DNA of 64,000 nt from Microvelia longipes. Its lineage: Eukaryota > Arthropoda > Insecta > Hemiptera > Veliidae. How positions within the stretch are numbered: position 1 is the first letter of the stretch; every line of letters starts with the position of its first letter. Location: positions 51,999,657-52,063,656 of the forward strand of contig JACMZG010001911.1 in NCBI GenBank assembly GCA_018340805.1, read 5' to 3'. The notes below the pieces were generated by a model. The model was not told the origin of the DNA. It did no database searches and saw nothing but the letters and a program-made list of their open reading frames with translations. This document shows positions 20,254-31,300 of this stretch, one piece after another. The position numbers and the translations under genes are program-made.

Positions 20254-20387
20254 TATATATTTATTTGTTTATCTTATAGTTTTGACATAATTTGTCATAT
20301 GATGTTTTTAATGTCATTCAATTATATTACAATTATGATTCTAACTTTTTAGTTATTACCTAATAGTAACTAGTGTAGTATACAACA
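20251..20387 (+). repeat. 3' LTR of outer element
   Basis: It is identical by eye to the 5' LTR at 11169-11305 and is followed by the target duplication CTCCA. Identity implies a recent insertion. Confidence 0.95.
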
Positions 20388-20536
20388 CTCCACAACTCAT
20401 TTTTCCTTATTCCTTGACTCAGTTTCAATGCCCAGCTTGATGACTAAGTTATAAGCACTCTATGGATAGAGTGTAACTAGAGCTGGATTAAGTTTTACTT
20501 GACGTCCACCATACTTAACTTTAGTTATAGTATTAC

Positions 20537-20606
20537 TTCGCGTGTTATCTGAGATAACAATCTCAATAAGATCTTGTAATCTTAAGCTGCACTTACTATT
20601 TGTTTG
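20537..20606 (-). CDS. DNAI4: DNAI4-like exon 7 (tentative)
   Basis: Acceptor GAGGGCAG, phase 0, then 23 codons (QTNSKCSLRL, QDLIEIVISD, NTR) and a phase-1 donor GTAATA. That phase fits the next exon at 10165, which supplies two bases. The open frame continues past this donor, so other donors (GTATGG, GTAAAA) are possible; only this one keeps the frame to exon 8. The peptide does not visibly resemble the family. Confidence 0.4.
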
Positions 20607-20895
20607 CTGCCCTCAAAAGAAAAACATTTTTTAATGTTATAGTAAGTGGTTTTATTCTATAGAGATGTTATTACTAAAAATGGCTGAATTTTAAAACATC
20701 AAAAAAGTAATCTGAGCACCTCTATAGCCTGAACACAACCAACAGTTATGCGTGGCTAATCTACATAACAGATACATAAAAACACCTAAAACGGTATTTT
20801 TTAAGATGAACACAATATTTTTTTCAAATACTTGCAGTCTTAAGTAAGAAAACTAAAAATTATAATGCTACTTACTAATGTTTGACTTTGTTTAC

Positions 20896-21000
20896 CTTTT
20901 TCTCTATTTTTTCCGTCTGACATTGTTTGGTTTCTGTAAAGAGAAACTGCGTTTGAGTTTCGCTGTCATCCGTATGGATTTTTTCCTTTCTTTCCAAATA
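20896..21000 (-). CDS. DNAI4: DNAI4-like exon 6, QT motifs
   Basis: Acceptor CCTGTTTCAG, 35 open codons, donor GTAAAC, phase 0. It carries the paired motifs SETQTQ and KQCQTEK. Paired Q-T motifs are a hallmark of axonemal dynein intermediate chains, where they lie N-terminal to the WD domain. This is one of the exons that identifies the family. Confidence 0.68.
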
Positions 21001-21129
21001 CTGAAACAGGGTTTAACGTGATTTGTTTTAAGAATAAATTATCTTGGGGTTAGTCGCGAAAGTATATATAAGGTAAATAATTTTGGAAGTACAATTAGTG
21101 GTGCTATAGAGGCCATGAAGTTGTGCCCA

Positions 21130-21300
21130 CTTGATTAAACTTTGCGAAATACATGGTATATTGCCATGTTATAACAAATGAAGCAACAATATACAGAACA
21201 ACAATCAGTGCACAAACACGTCTTCTGAGTGGGCTAATGCCCCGCGAAGCCCCAAGGCTGTGAAGCGGCCTGGCGCCGATGCCCCTGTCACTCCACTATA
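21130..21300 (+). repeat. ATGGCA-hairpin repeat family, copy 1
   Basis: It contains ATACATGGTATATTGCCATGT (inverted arms ACATGGTA/TTGCCATGT), a CA-rich stretch with CAACAA, then CCGCGAAGCCCC and TGTGAAGCGGCC. The order matches the copies near 27790, 53020 and 54555. It lies in the dynein intron between exons 6 and 5. Confidence 0.55.
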
Positions 21301-22175
21301 GAGAGTAAGGACTAAGGACTCCTGATTATTATTATTAATTAGATTTTGAGGGTTGGTATCAAACCCACATGCTGTGACTTTAAGTCCTCTAATGAACGAG
21401 TAGATAACTTAATGGGGAATAAGCTTTTCTTGTTTTTGAAATTTATCTATCGACTGTTGAAACAGCATTCTTATTGTTAGGTATTTTATTCATTTATTCA
21501 AATACAAAAACATACACATAGTTTCCAAGCACAAAAATGTTTATACAAAAATTAATCTATTAAAATTAAGATTATTATAAATTTATAAGAATTAAACCGG
21601 TGAAAAATTAAAAAATAACTATACATTCATAGTAAAAGTCTTTATCATATTTCCTCTTTTTCTTCCACATACCTGTACCAGATTGTAGGTACAGGACAGT
21701 CATTTTAAGATGTTGTAGTTACTTTAAACTGTATAAGCCATGAAGGGTCGACTGTCCATGACAACAAGTCAATGATAGCTCATCATCTAAGTATAATTGC
21801 TCATAAGTGCCCTATCATTTATAGGTTATCCTTGATTAGCATTGAAATAAAATAATTCTCATCACTTTGGCTAGACTTTTCTTATCCACGTCGCAATCAA
21901 AAATTATATGGAGTATTTCAGCTTTAGAGTGACAATTTTATTCTGATAACTAGTTTTTCTATGCAATATATATCATATTTTTGTATTAACCTAAAAGGTA
22001 TCTAATTTTAGTATACGGAAAGCTTTTTCTGAAATGAAATGCAAGGTTTATGGATCTTATGTTTACTTTGAGTGAGCTTACTTTACGCTACTGAGGTTTT
22101 ATGATACCACAGATGTTATCAACCAGTAAATAGTATTCATGTTCTTAAAAAAAGGTTCACTTTAAAGGTACTGAC

Positions 22176-22352
22176 CTGTTTGAAGGCGTCATTATCATTG
22201 ATAACTTTTTGAGCTAGTTCACTTGTCTTATCAACAGCTTTGCTTTGAAGCTCAAACAGATGCAATGTTGACGTTTCTTTCAGTGTTATCTGAAACTCGG
22301 GTTTCTTCTTTTTCTTCATATCTTCCTCGTATCCTTGTAGCGGAATCTTAAA
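22176..22352 (-). CDS. DNAI4: DNAI4-like exon 5, pre-WD region
   Basis: The acceptor GATTCCAG is followed by 59 open codons and donor GTCAGT, phase 0 on both sides. The peptide has a lysine-rich stretch (MKKKKKPEF), then ITLKETSTLHLFEL. The latter resembles the conserved 'L-ET-T--LF-LP' segment upstream of the QT motifs in DNAI4-type chains. The end (AQKVINDNDAF) matches the helix of about 20 residues that leads into the QT motif in the family. Confidence 0.65.
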
Positions 22353-22524
22353 CTGGAATCATTTATAGATTTTATCCATAAATATTTTTAAATGTACTTG
22401 AGGAATAAAATAATGTTAATAGTAAAAATAATGTTAAAATAGTGAATGTTGTGGAATTTTCCGTAACAATGAATCTATTAGGTTAGATTTAATGCTATAA
22501 GCAATGCCAGATTTTGTCATTAAT

Positions 22525-22631
22525 GCCATGAATTGACTCGATGAGCATCAGTCGATGTCATCAATTGAGTCGAGGAGTATTAACTGCTGCCATCATCTGA
22601 GTCAAAGAGTATCAACTGATGCCATTTATCT
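22525..22631. repeat. 32-bp tandem repeat (3+ units)
   Basis: Units start GCCATGAATTGACTC, GTCATCAATTGAGTC and GCCATCATCTGAGTC, each 32 bp, and a partial fourth starts GCCATTTATCT. It lies in an intron of the dynein gene. Confidence 0.8.
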
Positions 22632-22859
22632 AATTCTTTAATTCTTAAAGTCAGAAATAATTCAATTAAAAGACATCTCTTAATTGGTTTATGAAACACT
22701 CAATTGCCCTCATCGGCTTCTTAGATGACATTATGTCATAATTGAAGTAAGTTTGCTTGACATATAAAAAGACATATGACAATATATATGTCTTAAATCA
22801 TGTTTAATATAATCATTCTCAAATTTGTGGAATGTCTTAAATTTAAAAATATACTATAT

Positions 22860-23000
22860 CATTTGATACTACCGAGTTTTGCAAAACATGAATAGTTGAC
22901 ACAATATAATTGTGCGAGAGACACCTAGGAAATGTAACAAGCAAAATGCAATGCTACATCTGGGAACTGTTCCCAAAAATATACTACTTTATTTTTACCA
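22860..23000 (+). repeat. Dispersed repeat with GTGCGAGAGACACC, copy 1
   Basis: It shares TTTTGCAAAACATG, TTGTGCGAGAGACACC and AATGCAATGC with 46530-46640 (plus) and, in reverse, GGTGTCTCTCGCACAA with 38385-38480. The family is unknown. Confidence 0.6.
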
Positions 23001-23552
23001 CAAAAGTTTTAATTATTTTGGTAGATCCAGTTTTCTGCGTACATGCCACATTATTTATCAGACACTCGGAAATAGTCCCTCCAGGCTTTTGATAAAGAAA
23101 CTCAAATTTTATTTATTGAGACTTTTACTAAAATTACTAAAATATTTTTCGTAATTTTTGCAATTAGACTTATTTATGTCATTTACGATCGCATTATTAT
23201 ATGATGCAAATTACTTCTTATTATTGTTTTTTACTCGTTTTTTGTTCGCACTAAGAGCTGTTTTATAAGTCTGTAAAAATAAGGAAGAACCGTATTTGCG
23301 GAAAAGATTATACATTATACTCTCAAAATATGTGCATACAGTCTATGCTTTTGGGAGCAAATCAATACAAATACAAAACAAAAACAAAATACATTTTGTA
23401 CAAATACAAAAACTACATTTTTGTAACCTTTTTAAACGTTTTAAGGTCCCAAAAATTAAACATTTCCCTACTTAGCTAAAATACCTCAAAACCTTTATAA
23501 GACTGAGATCATCTATACATACGAATCACAAATATGTAATATAGAATGTTAC

Positions 23553-23681
23553 CATCCTTTTCAGTTGAGCTAGAGTCGGAAGTTTCATCTCTCCTATTTC
23601 CGTTGTCAGCTGCTCTCTATTTTGTATCAGATCCTCTATTTCTTTTTTTGTTAGTCTTCTTTTCTTCCTGAGTGCATCTAA
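23553..23681 (-). CDS. DNAI4: DNAI4-like exon 4, coiled N-terminal region
   Basis: The acceptor TTTTACAG precedes 43 open codons and the donor GTAACA, phase 0 on both sides. The peptide is strongly charged and likely coiled coil (LRKKRRLTKKEIEDL, then EQLTTEIGEM). It joins exon 5 in frame. No catalytic motif is expected in this region of an intermediate chain. Confidence 0.6.
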
Positions 23682-24237
23682 CTGTAAAATATTTATTTTA
23701 AAATTTCCTATTAATTATTGCCTCCCCTTACTCCCCCAAAAAAGTGTTGTAATTAATTTAACTTAAATGAAATATACCCTTCACTAGAAGACTTAGCTTA
23801 ACCAACATTAACCTATGAAAGTTAGATATAACGTTAATCAAGCGTATATATGTATTTATTAGAGGAACTGTGATAAATGTATAAACTATAAATATTTGGT
23901 ACGATTAAAATAGATATTTTGATATATTAAAATAAATTATCCACTAAATCAGTTTGGTAGATTTTATACTAATTTATTTGTACAACTTATTCCATTATAA
24001 AAAATCAACTAATGACCTTTAAGTCATTAAAACATATTTTTCAGTTTTTACGTATTCTAAAATTTCTCTGATAAGTTCCATCAATTCTGTGTAATGAAAA
24101 CCTTCTAAGACTTGATTATTTTAGAAGTTTGACTTTTATTAAAGTTTCTCTGGTGGGATTTCTCTGGTGCTATAGCAATAATCAAATATAGATACTTGAT
24201 TATTTATTTTTAAATTTTAATTATGTATATTACTTAC

Positions 24238-24297
24238 TGTTTTAAGCTCTGGAAAGTGTGGCGTTTCCTGCGCTTCTTGGAGAAGATTACACGTGTC
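24238..24297 (-). CDS. DNAI4: DNAI4-like exon 3
   Basis: Acceptor TTTCCTTACAG, 20 open codons beginning DTCNLLQEAQ and ending PELKT, and a perfect GTAAGT donor. Phase 0 on both sides. No known motif is visible; it is part of the charged, helical N-terminal region of the predicted protein. Confidence 0.55.
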
Positions 24298-24359
24298 CTG
24301 TAAGGAAATTGGGTTAAAGAAGTGATTTAATTAAGTTATATATTTTTTAGAGTAATCTA

Positions 24360-25050
24360 CCGCACAAAACGTGGCAATTGGTTATAATTTTCTATATTCC
24401 AAAGTGGCTGCTTGTCCTGCTAGTCGGGCTCACAGGACTTCCTGGACTCTGCCATTTCACGTATGTAAATGTACAGTTATAGGATTATGTATAATTGTGT
24501 CATTTTGTTGGTTATGTTGGGGATTTCGTTCCAATGGTGGCAATGCTGACGTGATTAAACCATCTTATGGGCTTATGATGGCATGGGGAAACGATAGAAT
24601 ACGCACAAAGCGTATTTTCATTGAAAATTTACAATAATCACGACCCATGGTCGTATGAGTTATTGAAACAATTTTTCAAGGAAACAATAACATATTGATC
24701 TACATGAATATTTGAACTAAATGACTTGTCAATATTAAAATTTGGTATAGCTTCATAGTTAATTCCACTTACTTTATTATTTAATTATTGTTTAAACAAT
24801 TTTATGTTTCTTTTATTTATTATTTCTTATTGATTCTTATTATTTTTACATTTATTGTGAATTATGTTCCTCAAATCAGCCTTTCAGCTGTGGTCGTATG
24901 AGAACAGACATAAAGGAACTGTGTCTAAGGAATGAGTCTAGGAAGCTTCTCTAATGTGTCGACGCCGTATAGCGGTTAAGGGGCCGAATGCACCCTATTG
25001 AAATATTATCTTATTACTTATATTAAATATTACTTATTAAATCGTATTAT
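24360..25050. other. Dynein-gene intron, no gene recognised
   Basis: It contains an 88-codon open frame on the plus strand (24371-24637) with no recognised similarity, and a relic reading GTCGACGCCGTATAGCGG near 24960 that resembles the tRNA-like sequence at 28055. I see no support for a gene. Confidence 0.4.
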
Positions 25051-25056
25051 TGATAC

Positions 25057-25119
25057 CCAATACTTTCTGAGTAGATCACACACAGCCTCCTCCATGCCAG
25101 GAATTTCTAGCGACATGTT
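25057..25119 (-). CDS. DNAI4: DNAI4-like exon 2
   Basis: Acceptor TTGAATTTCAG, then 21 open codons (NMSLEIPGMEEAVCDLLRKYW, given here in two halves: NMSLEIPGME and EAVCDLLRKYW), then donor GTATCA. Phase 0 in and out, matching both neighbours. No motif is recognised; the sequence looks like an amphipathic helix. Assignment to this gene rests on phase and position only. Confidence 0.45.
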
Positions 25120-25588
25120 CTGAAATTCAAATAATATGAGTATACTTAATGTTCTTCTGATCCTATAGAATCATGATTGTATGACGTTACAATTAATCTC
25201 TTAGGCGGCAAAGAGGTCGAAGGTCTCTTGTATTTTATGAAGAACACAATTTGTACCTTGCTGCTTATATAGGTCTTCAAATTAGTATAAACATGTACTC
25301 TACGCTATGACTCTGCCTTTAGTAATGAGGCTACTAATGATTAAATCAGTCAACGGTGTCTTAGGATTTTTCTAGATATATATGCTTGCTTTGGCGTTCA
25401 TCCGTGCTTTGTTTGTAGGAACATGTGGTTCTTATCGACTAATAGTCTTTATTAAAAATTCTGCCAGCCTATTTGCTAGACTCTGCCAGAACACAGCTGC
25501 GGCAAAAGTTTAGGATTACTACTACATTTATTAATTTTAAATTATTTAGCTACACTTGATTCTGCTATTAATTTTAGGTAATACTTAC

Positions 25589-25606
25589 TCTGTCTGACTT
25601 CTTCAT
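25589..25606 (-). CDS. DNAI4: DNAI4-like exon 1 (start codon, MKKSDR)
   Basis: On the minus strand an ATG is followed by five codons and a consensus donor, AGA then GTAAGT, in phase 0. The upstream sequence has stops and reads as 5' UTR. This start was chosen because the next exon is also phase 0 and no longer upstream reading frame is seen. It is very short, so the true first exon could lie elsewhere; a transcript would settle it. Confidence 0.4.
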
Positions 25607-25902
25607 GCTGCTAAGTTTAGATGACTTCTAAATTGAATGCGGCAGTACTGTGTTGCTTGGAGTAAAGTTAAGAAATCAATGTAACGTTGCATGGTTGCAT
25701 GTAAACAATCTCCTCTACTTTACTATCCCTATTTACTACTATACTATTCTGTGTTGTGGGTTAGGGCTAGGGTAAAGAACAGTGTGAATGTGCTAGGTAG
25801 GACAATCGCAGTAAAATTAAAAATAACAGCCATAATGAAGTATGCTGGACTTCTATATTTACAAAGCTACTTTTTTATTTTATTTGCTTCTATATTTTAA
25901 CT

Positions 25903-26530
25903 TTTTCTTATTTATACCGTAGGTATATAGAAAATGTGTTGTGTTCACGAAAAAAGAATTAAACAGGTATGTCACCGGAATTATCCGTTTTAGGGCCTCC
26001 TAAGTTGTTTTCACAAAGTTTTCTGTGAGTATATATGTATGTGTGTGTGTGTATCTGTTATCGTCGTAGCTCCTAGTGTATTTATGCTAGAGAATTGAAA
26101 CTTTTTACAAAAATTAGTCTATGGTAGTAGTTCTGCTATCTGAAAAATAATTTTTATTACGTTGATGATGCGTTATAATGTTGCGATCGGATTGAGATTT
26201 AGTACGCTTGTAGTCCTGTATAAGACTAATAGATGTGCTAAGTTTCATCTTATTAACAGCATTAGTTTAATTTTTATTAAATCGAAAAATAATCTAATTG
26301 AGTTTTAATTTGGTACAAGTATTTGTATACCTTTACGTAATAAATAAGGACACTAAGTCTCGTTTTAATAGAACGAGGACAAGCAAAGCGTTTCCGAAGA
26401 CGTGTTGCAGTATAAATTTAACGACTTGTACATTCTGAGGACGAGCGAAGTGAATCCAATTAAACTAGGGAGGATGAGCGTAGCGAATCCGATGTGATGA
26501 GGAAAAGTTCAAGGTCCGATTTTTTTGTTA
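25903..26530 (+). repeat. 5S-associated composite repeat, copy lacking the 5S part
   Basis: It starts ATTTATACCGTAGGTATATAG, passes GTAGCTCCTAGTGT, a degenerate middle with AGCATTAGTT and GGTACAAGTA, then jumps from CGTTTTAATAGAACG straight into the tail (GAGGACAAGC, GAGCGAAGTG, GATGAGGAAAAGTTC). The 5S-like module present in other copies is deleted at the jump near 26375. Confidence 0.75.
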
Positions 26531-26782
26531 TCTAGGAGCATACATACAACCAAAATTCCTATATCCCTAATAAAACCACTAAAATAATTGCTAAATAAAA
26601 TCGCTTTTACTTTTGATGTCAGTAAGCCAGAGAACAGCTTTATACATATACTTAAAATAATGCTTGGTTTATAAAGAGAAATGTATGGTGATATTATTAG
26701 TCTATGAGAATTGCTATGTGTAAAATTAGGTCTTACAAAGTTGAATTACGTCCTTATTCAGAATTATCAAAAAAAGATGTCT

Positions 26783-26930
26783 CCAGGGTTGTTCCTAGGT
26801 TTATCTTCGCTTTTTCCTTGCTTTAGTGTTGCTTTAAGTAGATTTTTAACCTTCGGTAGGTCTAGGAAGACACTTCTCCTAGTTTTTTTCCTAGCATTTC
26901 ACTGAAAATGCTAGGAACAACCTAGCAGGT
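26783..26930. mobile_element. Small palindromic (MITE-like) element
   Basis: Ends CAGGGTTGTTCCTAGG and the complement of CCTGCTAGGTTGTTCCTAGC. Inside is a 12-bp perfect hairpin TTCCTAGCATTT / AAATGCTAGGAA. About 145 bp, non-coding. Confidence 0.5.
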
Positions 26931-27784
26931 TTTTTAAAAAGTTTCTGAATACCGCCTTTAATTTGATTATCCTGATGATATTAGTATTTATTTTTTTTAA
27001 ATTTCTTCTATTATATACTGAATACATTTGGTTGATTTAGTAAGGTAGTTCATTTATAAATTAATGTCGACTATTTGGAGAATCGGAATGTAGCTTTTTA
27101 ATAGTAGACGTTTTTTTAACATTTTAGTGTCTGAACATTTAAATTTATGGTTTATAAAATAAATCTACTTATTTTGTTACTGACAACTATTTACTTAACA
27201 ATTGAGAACTTTTTATTAAATAAAAGTCGATTTAAATTATTAACTGAAATCAATTAAAAAATGTGACAGCTCAGACTTATGCGGAAAGTATTTAGATGCC
27301 CAAAATCTTTCAATATTCCCCTTGACAATAAACAGTCGTGGTTCGGATTCAGCGGGGAAAATTACTCTTGATCGCTGGAAGATCTTGTTGTTCGGAAAAT
27401 TTGGTTGAAAAATGTTGTATTAAAACTTTCCAGGGCTTTTATTTCTATTAACGTAAAACAAAGAGACGACAGAGACCTGTTGGATTTTTTAGCAATTCTC
27501 CTTTAGCTTATATTTTGAAGTCGTTTCTCTTTTTTCCTATTGTTTTGCTTTCTTCTCGCATAAGGAATCTTTTATCTCTGGTTTCAGATCATTCTTTGTT
27601 TCTAACTTTTATCGTAGATTTTTTGTCTTTAAGAAATTCCAGTTTCTTTTTCAGAACCTTTGACTCAATTCTTTAATTTAATCTTACTTCCATAGGTATT
27701 TGCTCTTTGTTTTTCTAAAATAAATTTAACTCAGCCTAAAAGTTTTAGCAAATTTTGATCAAAAATACTATCTCAGTTAGCCAG

Positions 27785-27935
27785 TACAATAAGTGACCCC
27801 GTAGGGGCCCGTATGAATTATCGTAAAATACATGGCAAAATGCCATGTAATATAAAATATTAATAATGCAGAAATAAAACAAAACAACCAATACGTAAGG
27901 GACTTCTTATTGAGCCTAAGGCTATTTAATTAGTT
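27785..27935 (+). repeat. ATGGCA-hairpin repeat family, copy 2
   Basis: GACCCCGTAGGGGCC is followed by ACATGGCA-AAA-TGCCATGT (a 9-bp stem with flanking T/A) and a CA-rich stretch (AAACAAAACAACC). It is the same order as the 54555 copy. Confidence 0.6.
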
Positions 27936-28049
27936 AATTTTTTTATTAACGATATTGATTATGTGACACCAGTCTCCTTCCACATAAAACCACAGCAAAA
28001 GCAACCTTATTGATCCAATTATTTATTTATGTGTATATCTAGTAAGTCT

Positions 28050-28115
28050 GTTTCCGTAGCCGCGGTCGTATAGTACTGGATTTCGGCACCGGATGCTCGG
28101 GGTTCACAGCCTATG
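28050..28115 (+). repeat. tRNA-like relic (SINE head)
   Basis: CGTATAGTACTGG could be a degenerate A box and GGGGTTCACAGCC a B box about 35 bp downstream, at tRNA-like spacing. A matching fragment lies near 24965. There is no complete cloverleaf. Confidence 0.35.
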
Positions 28116-28632
28116 CTCTCAGTTTTTATGAATAAAATTTAATGTAAAAGATTTCGCCAACTTTAGCTTTACTTTGAGCATAGTTAATGTGACCCACCCA
28201 AGGTGGTTCCCGCAGGGCGAATATCCTGAAGGGCCAAAAGAACCTTAAACGGGCATTATTATATTATTATATATCTAGTAAAGCAAGAGACTTTTAATAA
28301 AAAATCACTTTCAGAAAACACTTTTTTAAATTATAGTATTATATTTTTGTGATTGATTACTAAAAATTTTCTCTATAAGGTAGAAAACTTGGTCTTGGCT
28401 GAACTTCTCAAAATGTATCTCAATGATTGTTTTCTTTTATGATATTTTTTTTAATTTTTATGTTTATTATAGTATTTACATTTACTTCGTATTGTAAATC
28501 GTATTGTTTCAGTAAAATAACCATAAATTACCTCTTTCTGCTGTAACCTATTAAGGAAGATTACATTACCTCTATTTATCAATAATGAGTCATCCTTTTT
28601 ACTTAAAATCCTAGTAGTAGTTGTTTGCTTAC

Positions 28633-28768
28633 CAAGTTAGTGTCGAGTAGCGTTCGATGTTTTTTTTTTAAATTTAAGTAGTCTGCCACTGAATCAAAGT
28701 TTCTATTTGAGAGAGATTTTTTCCTGTTTTTTTTATTAACTTCGATGCACCCTATATGATGCCATCCA
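28633..28768 (-). CDS. Possible internal exon, unknown gene
   Basis: On the minus strand an acceptor (CACTAGACAG) is followed by an open frame GWHHIGCIEV..., FDSVADYLNLKKKHRTLLD and a good donor GTAAGC. The composition is more protein-like than the surrounding AT-rich DNA. A run of ten A in the codons for Lys is a weak point. It could be an exon of the gene that contains 63510-63639, or chance. No family is recognised. Confidence 0.25.
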
Positions 28769-29315
28769 CTGTCTAGTGATATTGGAATAAAATAATTATA
28801 CAAGTAACCATACAATTCAATTAACACTTTAATTAATTAATTAATTCTTATTATGATTTTATTACACATTCTGTCGCTAGAACACTAAATATTGAGCAGA
28901 ACCGTTTTGATTCTTTAATTTATTTTTCATTACATGACAAATACATAATGCTGATAATCTATTCTTATTACAATATTATTTAGGTGCTAGCTAAATATAT
29001 ATATTTTCTGATTCAATTATGAACTGTTAATTATTTCCTTCAATAAAAGTAGCAGTTTATTATTTAAAATTTTAAAACATTTTATTTTCGACGGCTATTG
29101 GAATTTTTTTGAACTCCATACTAAAATAATAATAGTGACTGAACCAGTTTTTAGTTCTATAATAGTTTTAAATACTTCTTTATTTTATTATAATTTCGTA
29201 AACACAGTTTACATTTTTAGAAAATTAATTAAAGTTTAAGATATAACAATAATAAACAAAAATAGAAAGTTAGAATATAACATAATAAATAATTAAAGTA
29301 CATAATATATAAAAT

Positions 29316-29322
29316 TTATATA

Positions 29323-29373
<51 letters not shown>

Positions 29374-29420
29374 ATATATATATATATATAATATATATAT
29401 ATTATATATATATGATATAT
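29316..29420. repeat. (TA)n-rich microsatellite
   Basis: Imperfect TA/TTA tract upstream of a repeat copy that starts at about 29455. Confidence 0.9.
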
Positions 29421-29454
29421 TATTAAATTTCTATAAAAATATTGTACTCATATA

Positions 29455-29665
29455 TTTGTTTGTTTTTCAGTAGGTGACATCTCTCATCATGTGTGGTATT
29501 TTTTTTATTATTTTACTTCATTTCTAAAACAAATAAGAAACAGAAGCTTTTGCCTTCGGCACTTTGACGCCACCTTGCTATATAATATAATATATATATA
29601 TATATTATAATATATATTATATATATATATATATATATAATATATATATTATATATATATATATT
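29455..29665 (+). repeat. Dispersed repeat ending in hairpin plus (TA)n, copy 1
   Basis: It contains TTTTTCAGTAGGTGACATC, TCATCATGTGTGG, TTTACTTCATTTC and an imperfect hairpin AGCTTTTGCCTTCGGC, then a (TA)n tract at 29580-29665. The second copy is at 62995-63180. Confidence 0.75.
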
Positions 29666-29679
29666 ATTTTTATTATTAA

Positions 29680-30270
29680 TAATGTATATTTATAATGCAA
29701 AGCTTAGTTTTTTGAATTTAAAACAATAAAATCTCAAAAATTTAAATTAAAAATAAACGATAAAAATTCTCAGCTTATATTAGAATTGAGAATAGGAGCT
29801 CTTGTTTACTGATCAGATGCTCAATAAATTAAGCTACGATCGCAGTTCATTTTGTACATTCTTTTTAGCGAGTTCAAAACAAAATAAAGCATTTGTGAAA
29901 CAGAAATTTTAGGGCTTTTATACAGACATTAGGCAAATAATTTATTTAGTTTTTTTTATCTGGGTGGAGATTCTTTATTTAAATTTAATTCGTTCCAACA
30001 TTTTTTTTATTTATAGTATATTTTTATCTCTGTTCAATAGTACAACTGCTCTTTTTTTGTATTACATAAATAATAATCGAGTTAGTATTTTATTGTAACT
30101 GGTGTTACTTTCCTGTTCAGGGTGGGGCTATTTTAATATCAACGTTATACCTATTAGGATTAATTTCAAGTAATATTAAGTCTTATGTCATGTCGCCTTA
30201 GACATTTATTTTACCTACGACTTGATTTGTAAATCAGATTTTCATGTGTAGCGACCTGGCCCTGTTAACG
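29680..30270. other. AT-rich DNA, nothing recognised
   Basis: No open frame with protein-like composition, no repeat match within the window. Confidence 0.4.
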
Positions 30271-30273
30271 TGT

Positions 30274-30409
30274 TTTACGTTCCTAGGGACGTAAAACTCA
30301 TATTTACGCCCCTATGGACGTAAAGCACATATTTACGCCCCTAGGGACGTAAACGCTTATTTACGTCCCTAGGGATGTAAATGCATATTTACGTCCCTAG
30401 GGACGTAAA
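30274..30409. repeat. Tandem array of 28-29-bp units each holding a 22-bp palindrome
   Basis: Five units start at 30274, 30303, 30332, 30360 and 30388. Each carries TTTACGTCCCT joined to its reverse complement AGGGACGTAAA (with one or two changes), separated by 6-7 bp spacers. Units 4 and 5 are the best copies; unit 5 is a perfect palindrome. Confidence 0.95.
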
Positions 30410-30639
30410 TCAAAGTCACAGAACAAATTCTAAATAATGTGAGGAATGAAAAAGAGAATGTGTACAAAAAAATCGAAAACCCACTACCTACAATCTTTAT
30501 TAACAACCCTTCAAATTGTAACTTCTCATTCCCATCATCATCAACAAATTTTAAAATTAAGAAATATATTTCACTTATTATCTAAGTCGTAAGTAAAATT
30601 TAATACATGACAGGGATCGAAGAATTTCAGCTTTCGTAT

Positions 30640-30790
30640 TATCTTCCTCGGCTAGGCCTCGGGAGTCGATTTTAGTTATCTCCTTTGGCAATATCTCGGG
30701 AGCTAACTTATTTACCTCCTTTATCACGTTTGAGTGATAAAGTTTTCACCTGCGGCTTCGCCTAATGTGAAAACTTGGCCTTGAGCTGTA
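30640..30790. other. Hairpin-rich stretch
   Basis: It contains AGTTTTCAC...GTGAAAACT (stem 9 bp) enclosing GCGGCTTCGCC, and two related blocks CTCGGGAGTCGA and CTCGGGAGCTAAC about 50 bp apart. Otherwise AT-rich. No coding signal. Confidence 0.45.
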
Positions 30791-31300
30791 AAACTTTCTT
30801 CTCTCCCTTGCCGTTGTAATAACTATACCAAACTCTGTTGGAAGATCAAAGACATGCCAAAAATCAAAAGCCTAATCAAAAGAAATTAAAGAAAATATAT
30901 CTTACTGATTTAAATCCAGACTGATAGAATTTGGATTCTACAGTTTTAAAGAAGAATGAAGTGTTACTTTTCACTCGATTCTTCTCTGGTTTTTCTTCTC
31001 TCTTTTTACCATTTACATTTAAAGCAGGACTTGATTAAAAAATCACGATTTGCTTCTACGAAACCATCTTTTAGATTCCCGGTACTTAATAGCAGAATAT
31101 ATAAAATATAAAAATCCTTCTATTTAAAGTTAATAAAATTTAAGTACAATATATTTTTATTTGATCACCTATTCTTTTTTTATAAAAAAAATCTATTATC
31201 AAAAATGTAATTATATATATAATAATTAATTATTTTTAGTATTTTTTCTTCAAATATATTGGATTTTAACCTAGATTACCAGGTAAACTATACCAACTAA

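Larger units (their letters stand above)
11169..20387 (+). mobile_element. Outer Ty3/gypsy LTR retrotransposon, mag-like
   Basis: A complete element with two identical 137-bp LTRs (11169-11305 and 20251-20387, TG...CA ends) and 5-bp target duplication CTCCA at 11164-11168 and 20388-20392. A primer-binding site and polypurine tract are present. One open gag-pol frame leads to an integrase frame, cut apart by the inner element. Without the inner insert it would be about 4.4 kb. The domain order (gag, protease, RT, RNase H, integrase) is that of Ty3/gypsy (Metaviridae). The tRNA-Ser-type primer site is as in the mag lineage. It lies in a dynein gene intron, antisense to the gene. Confidence 0.95.

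Noticed and set aside
24371..24637. 88-codon open frame with Cys/Trp-rich peptide
   Set aside because: It lies on the opposite strand within a dynein intron, has no recognised motif, and has no splice or promoter support.
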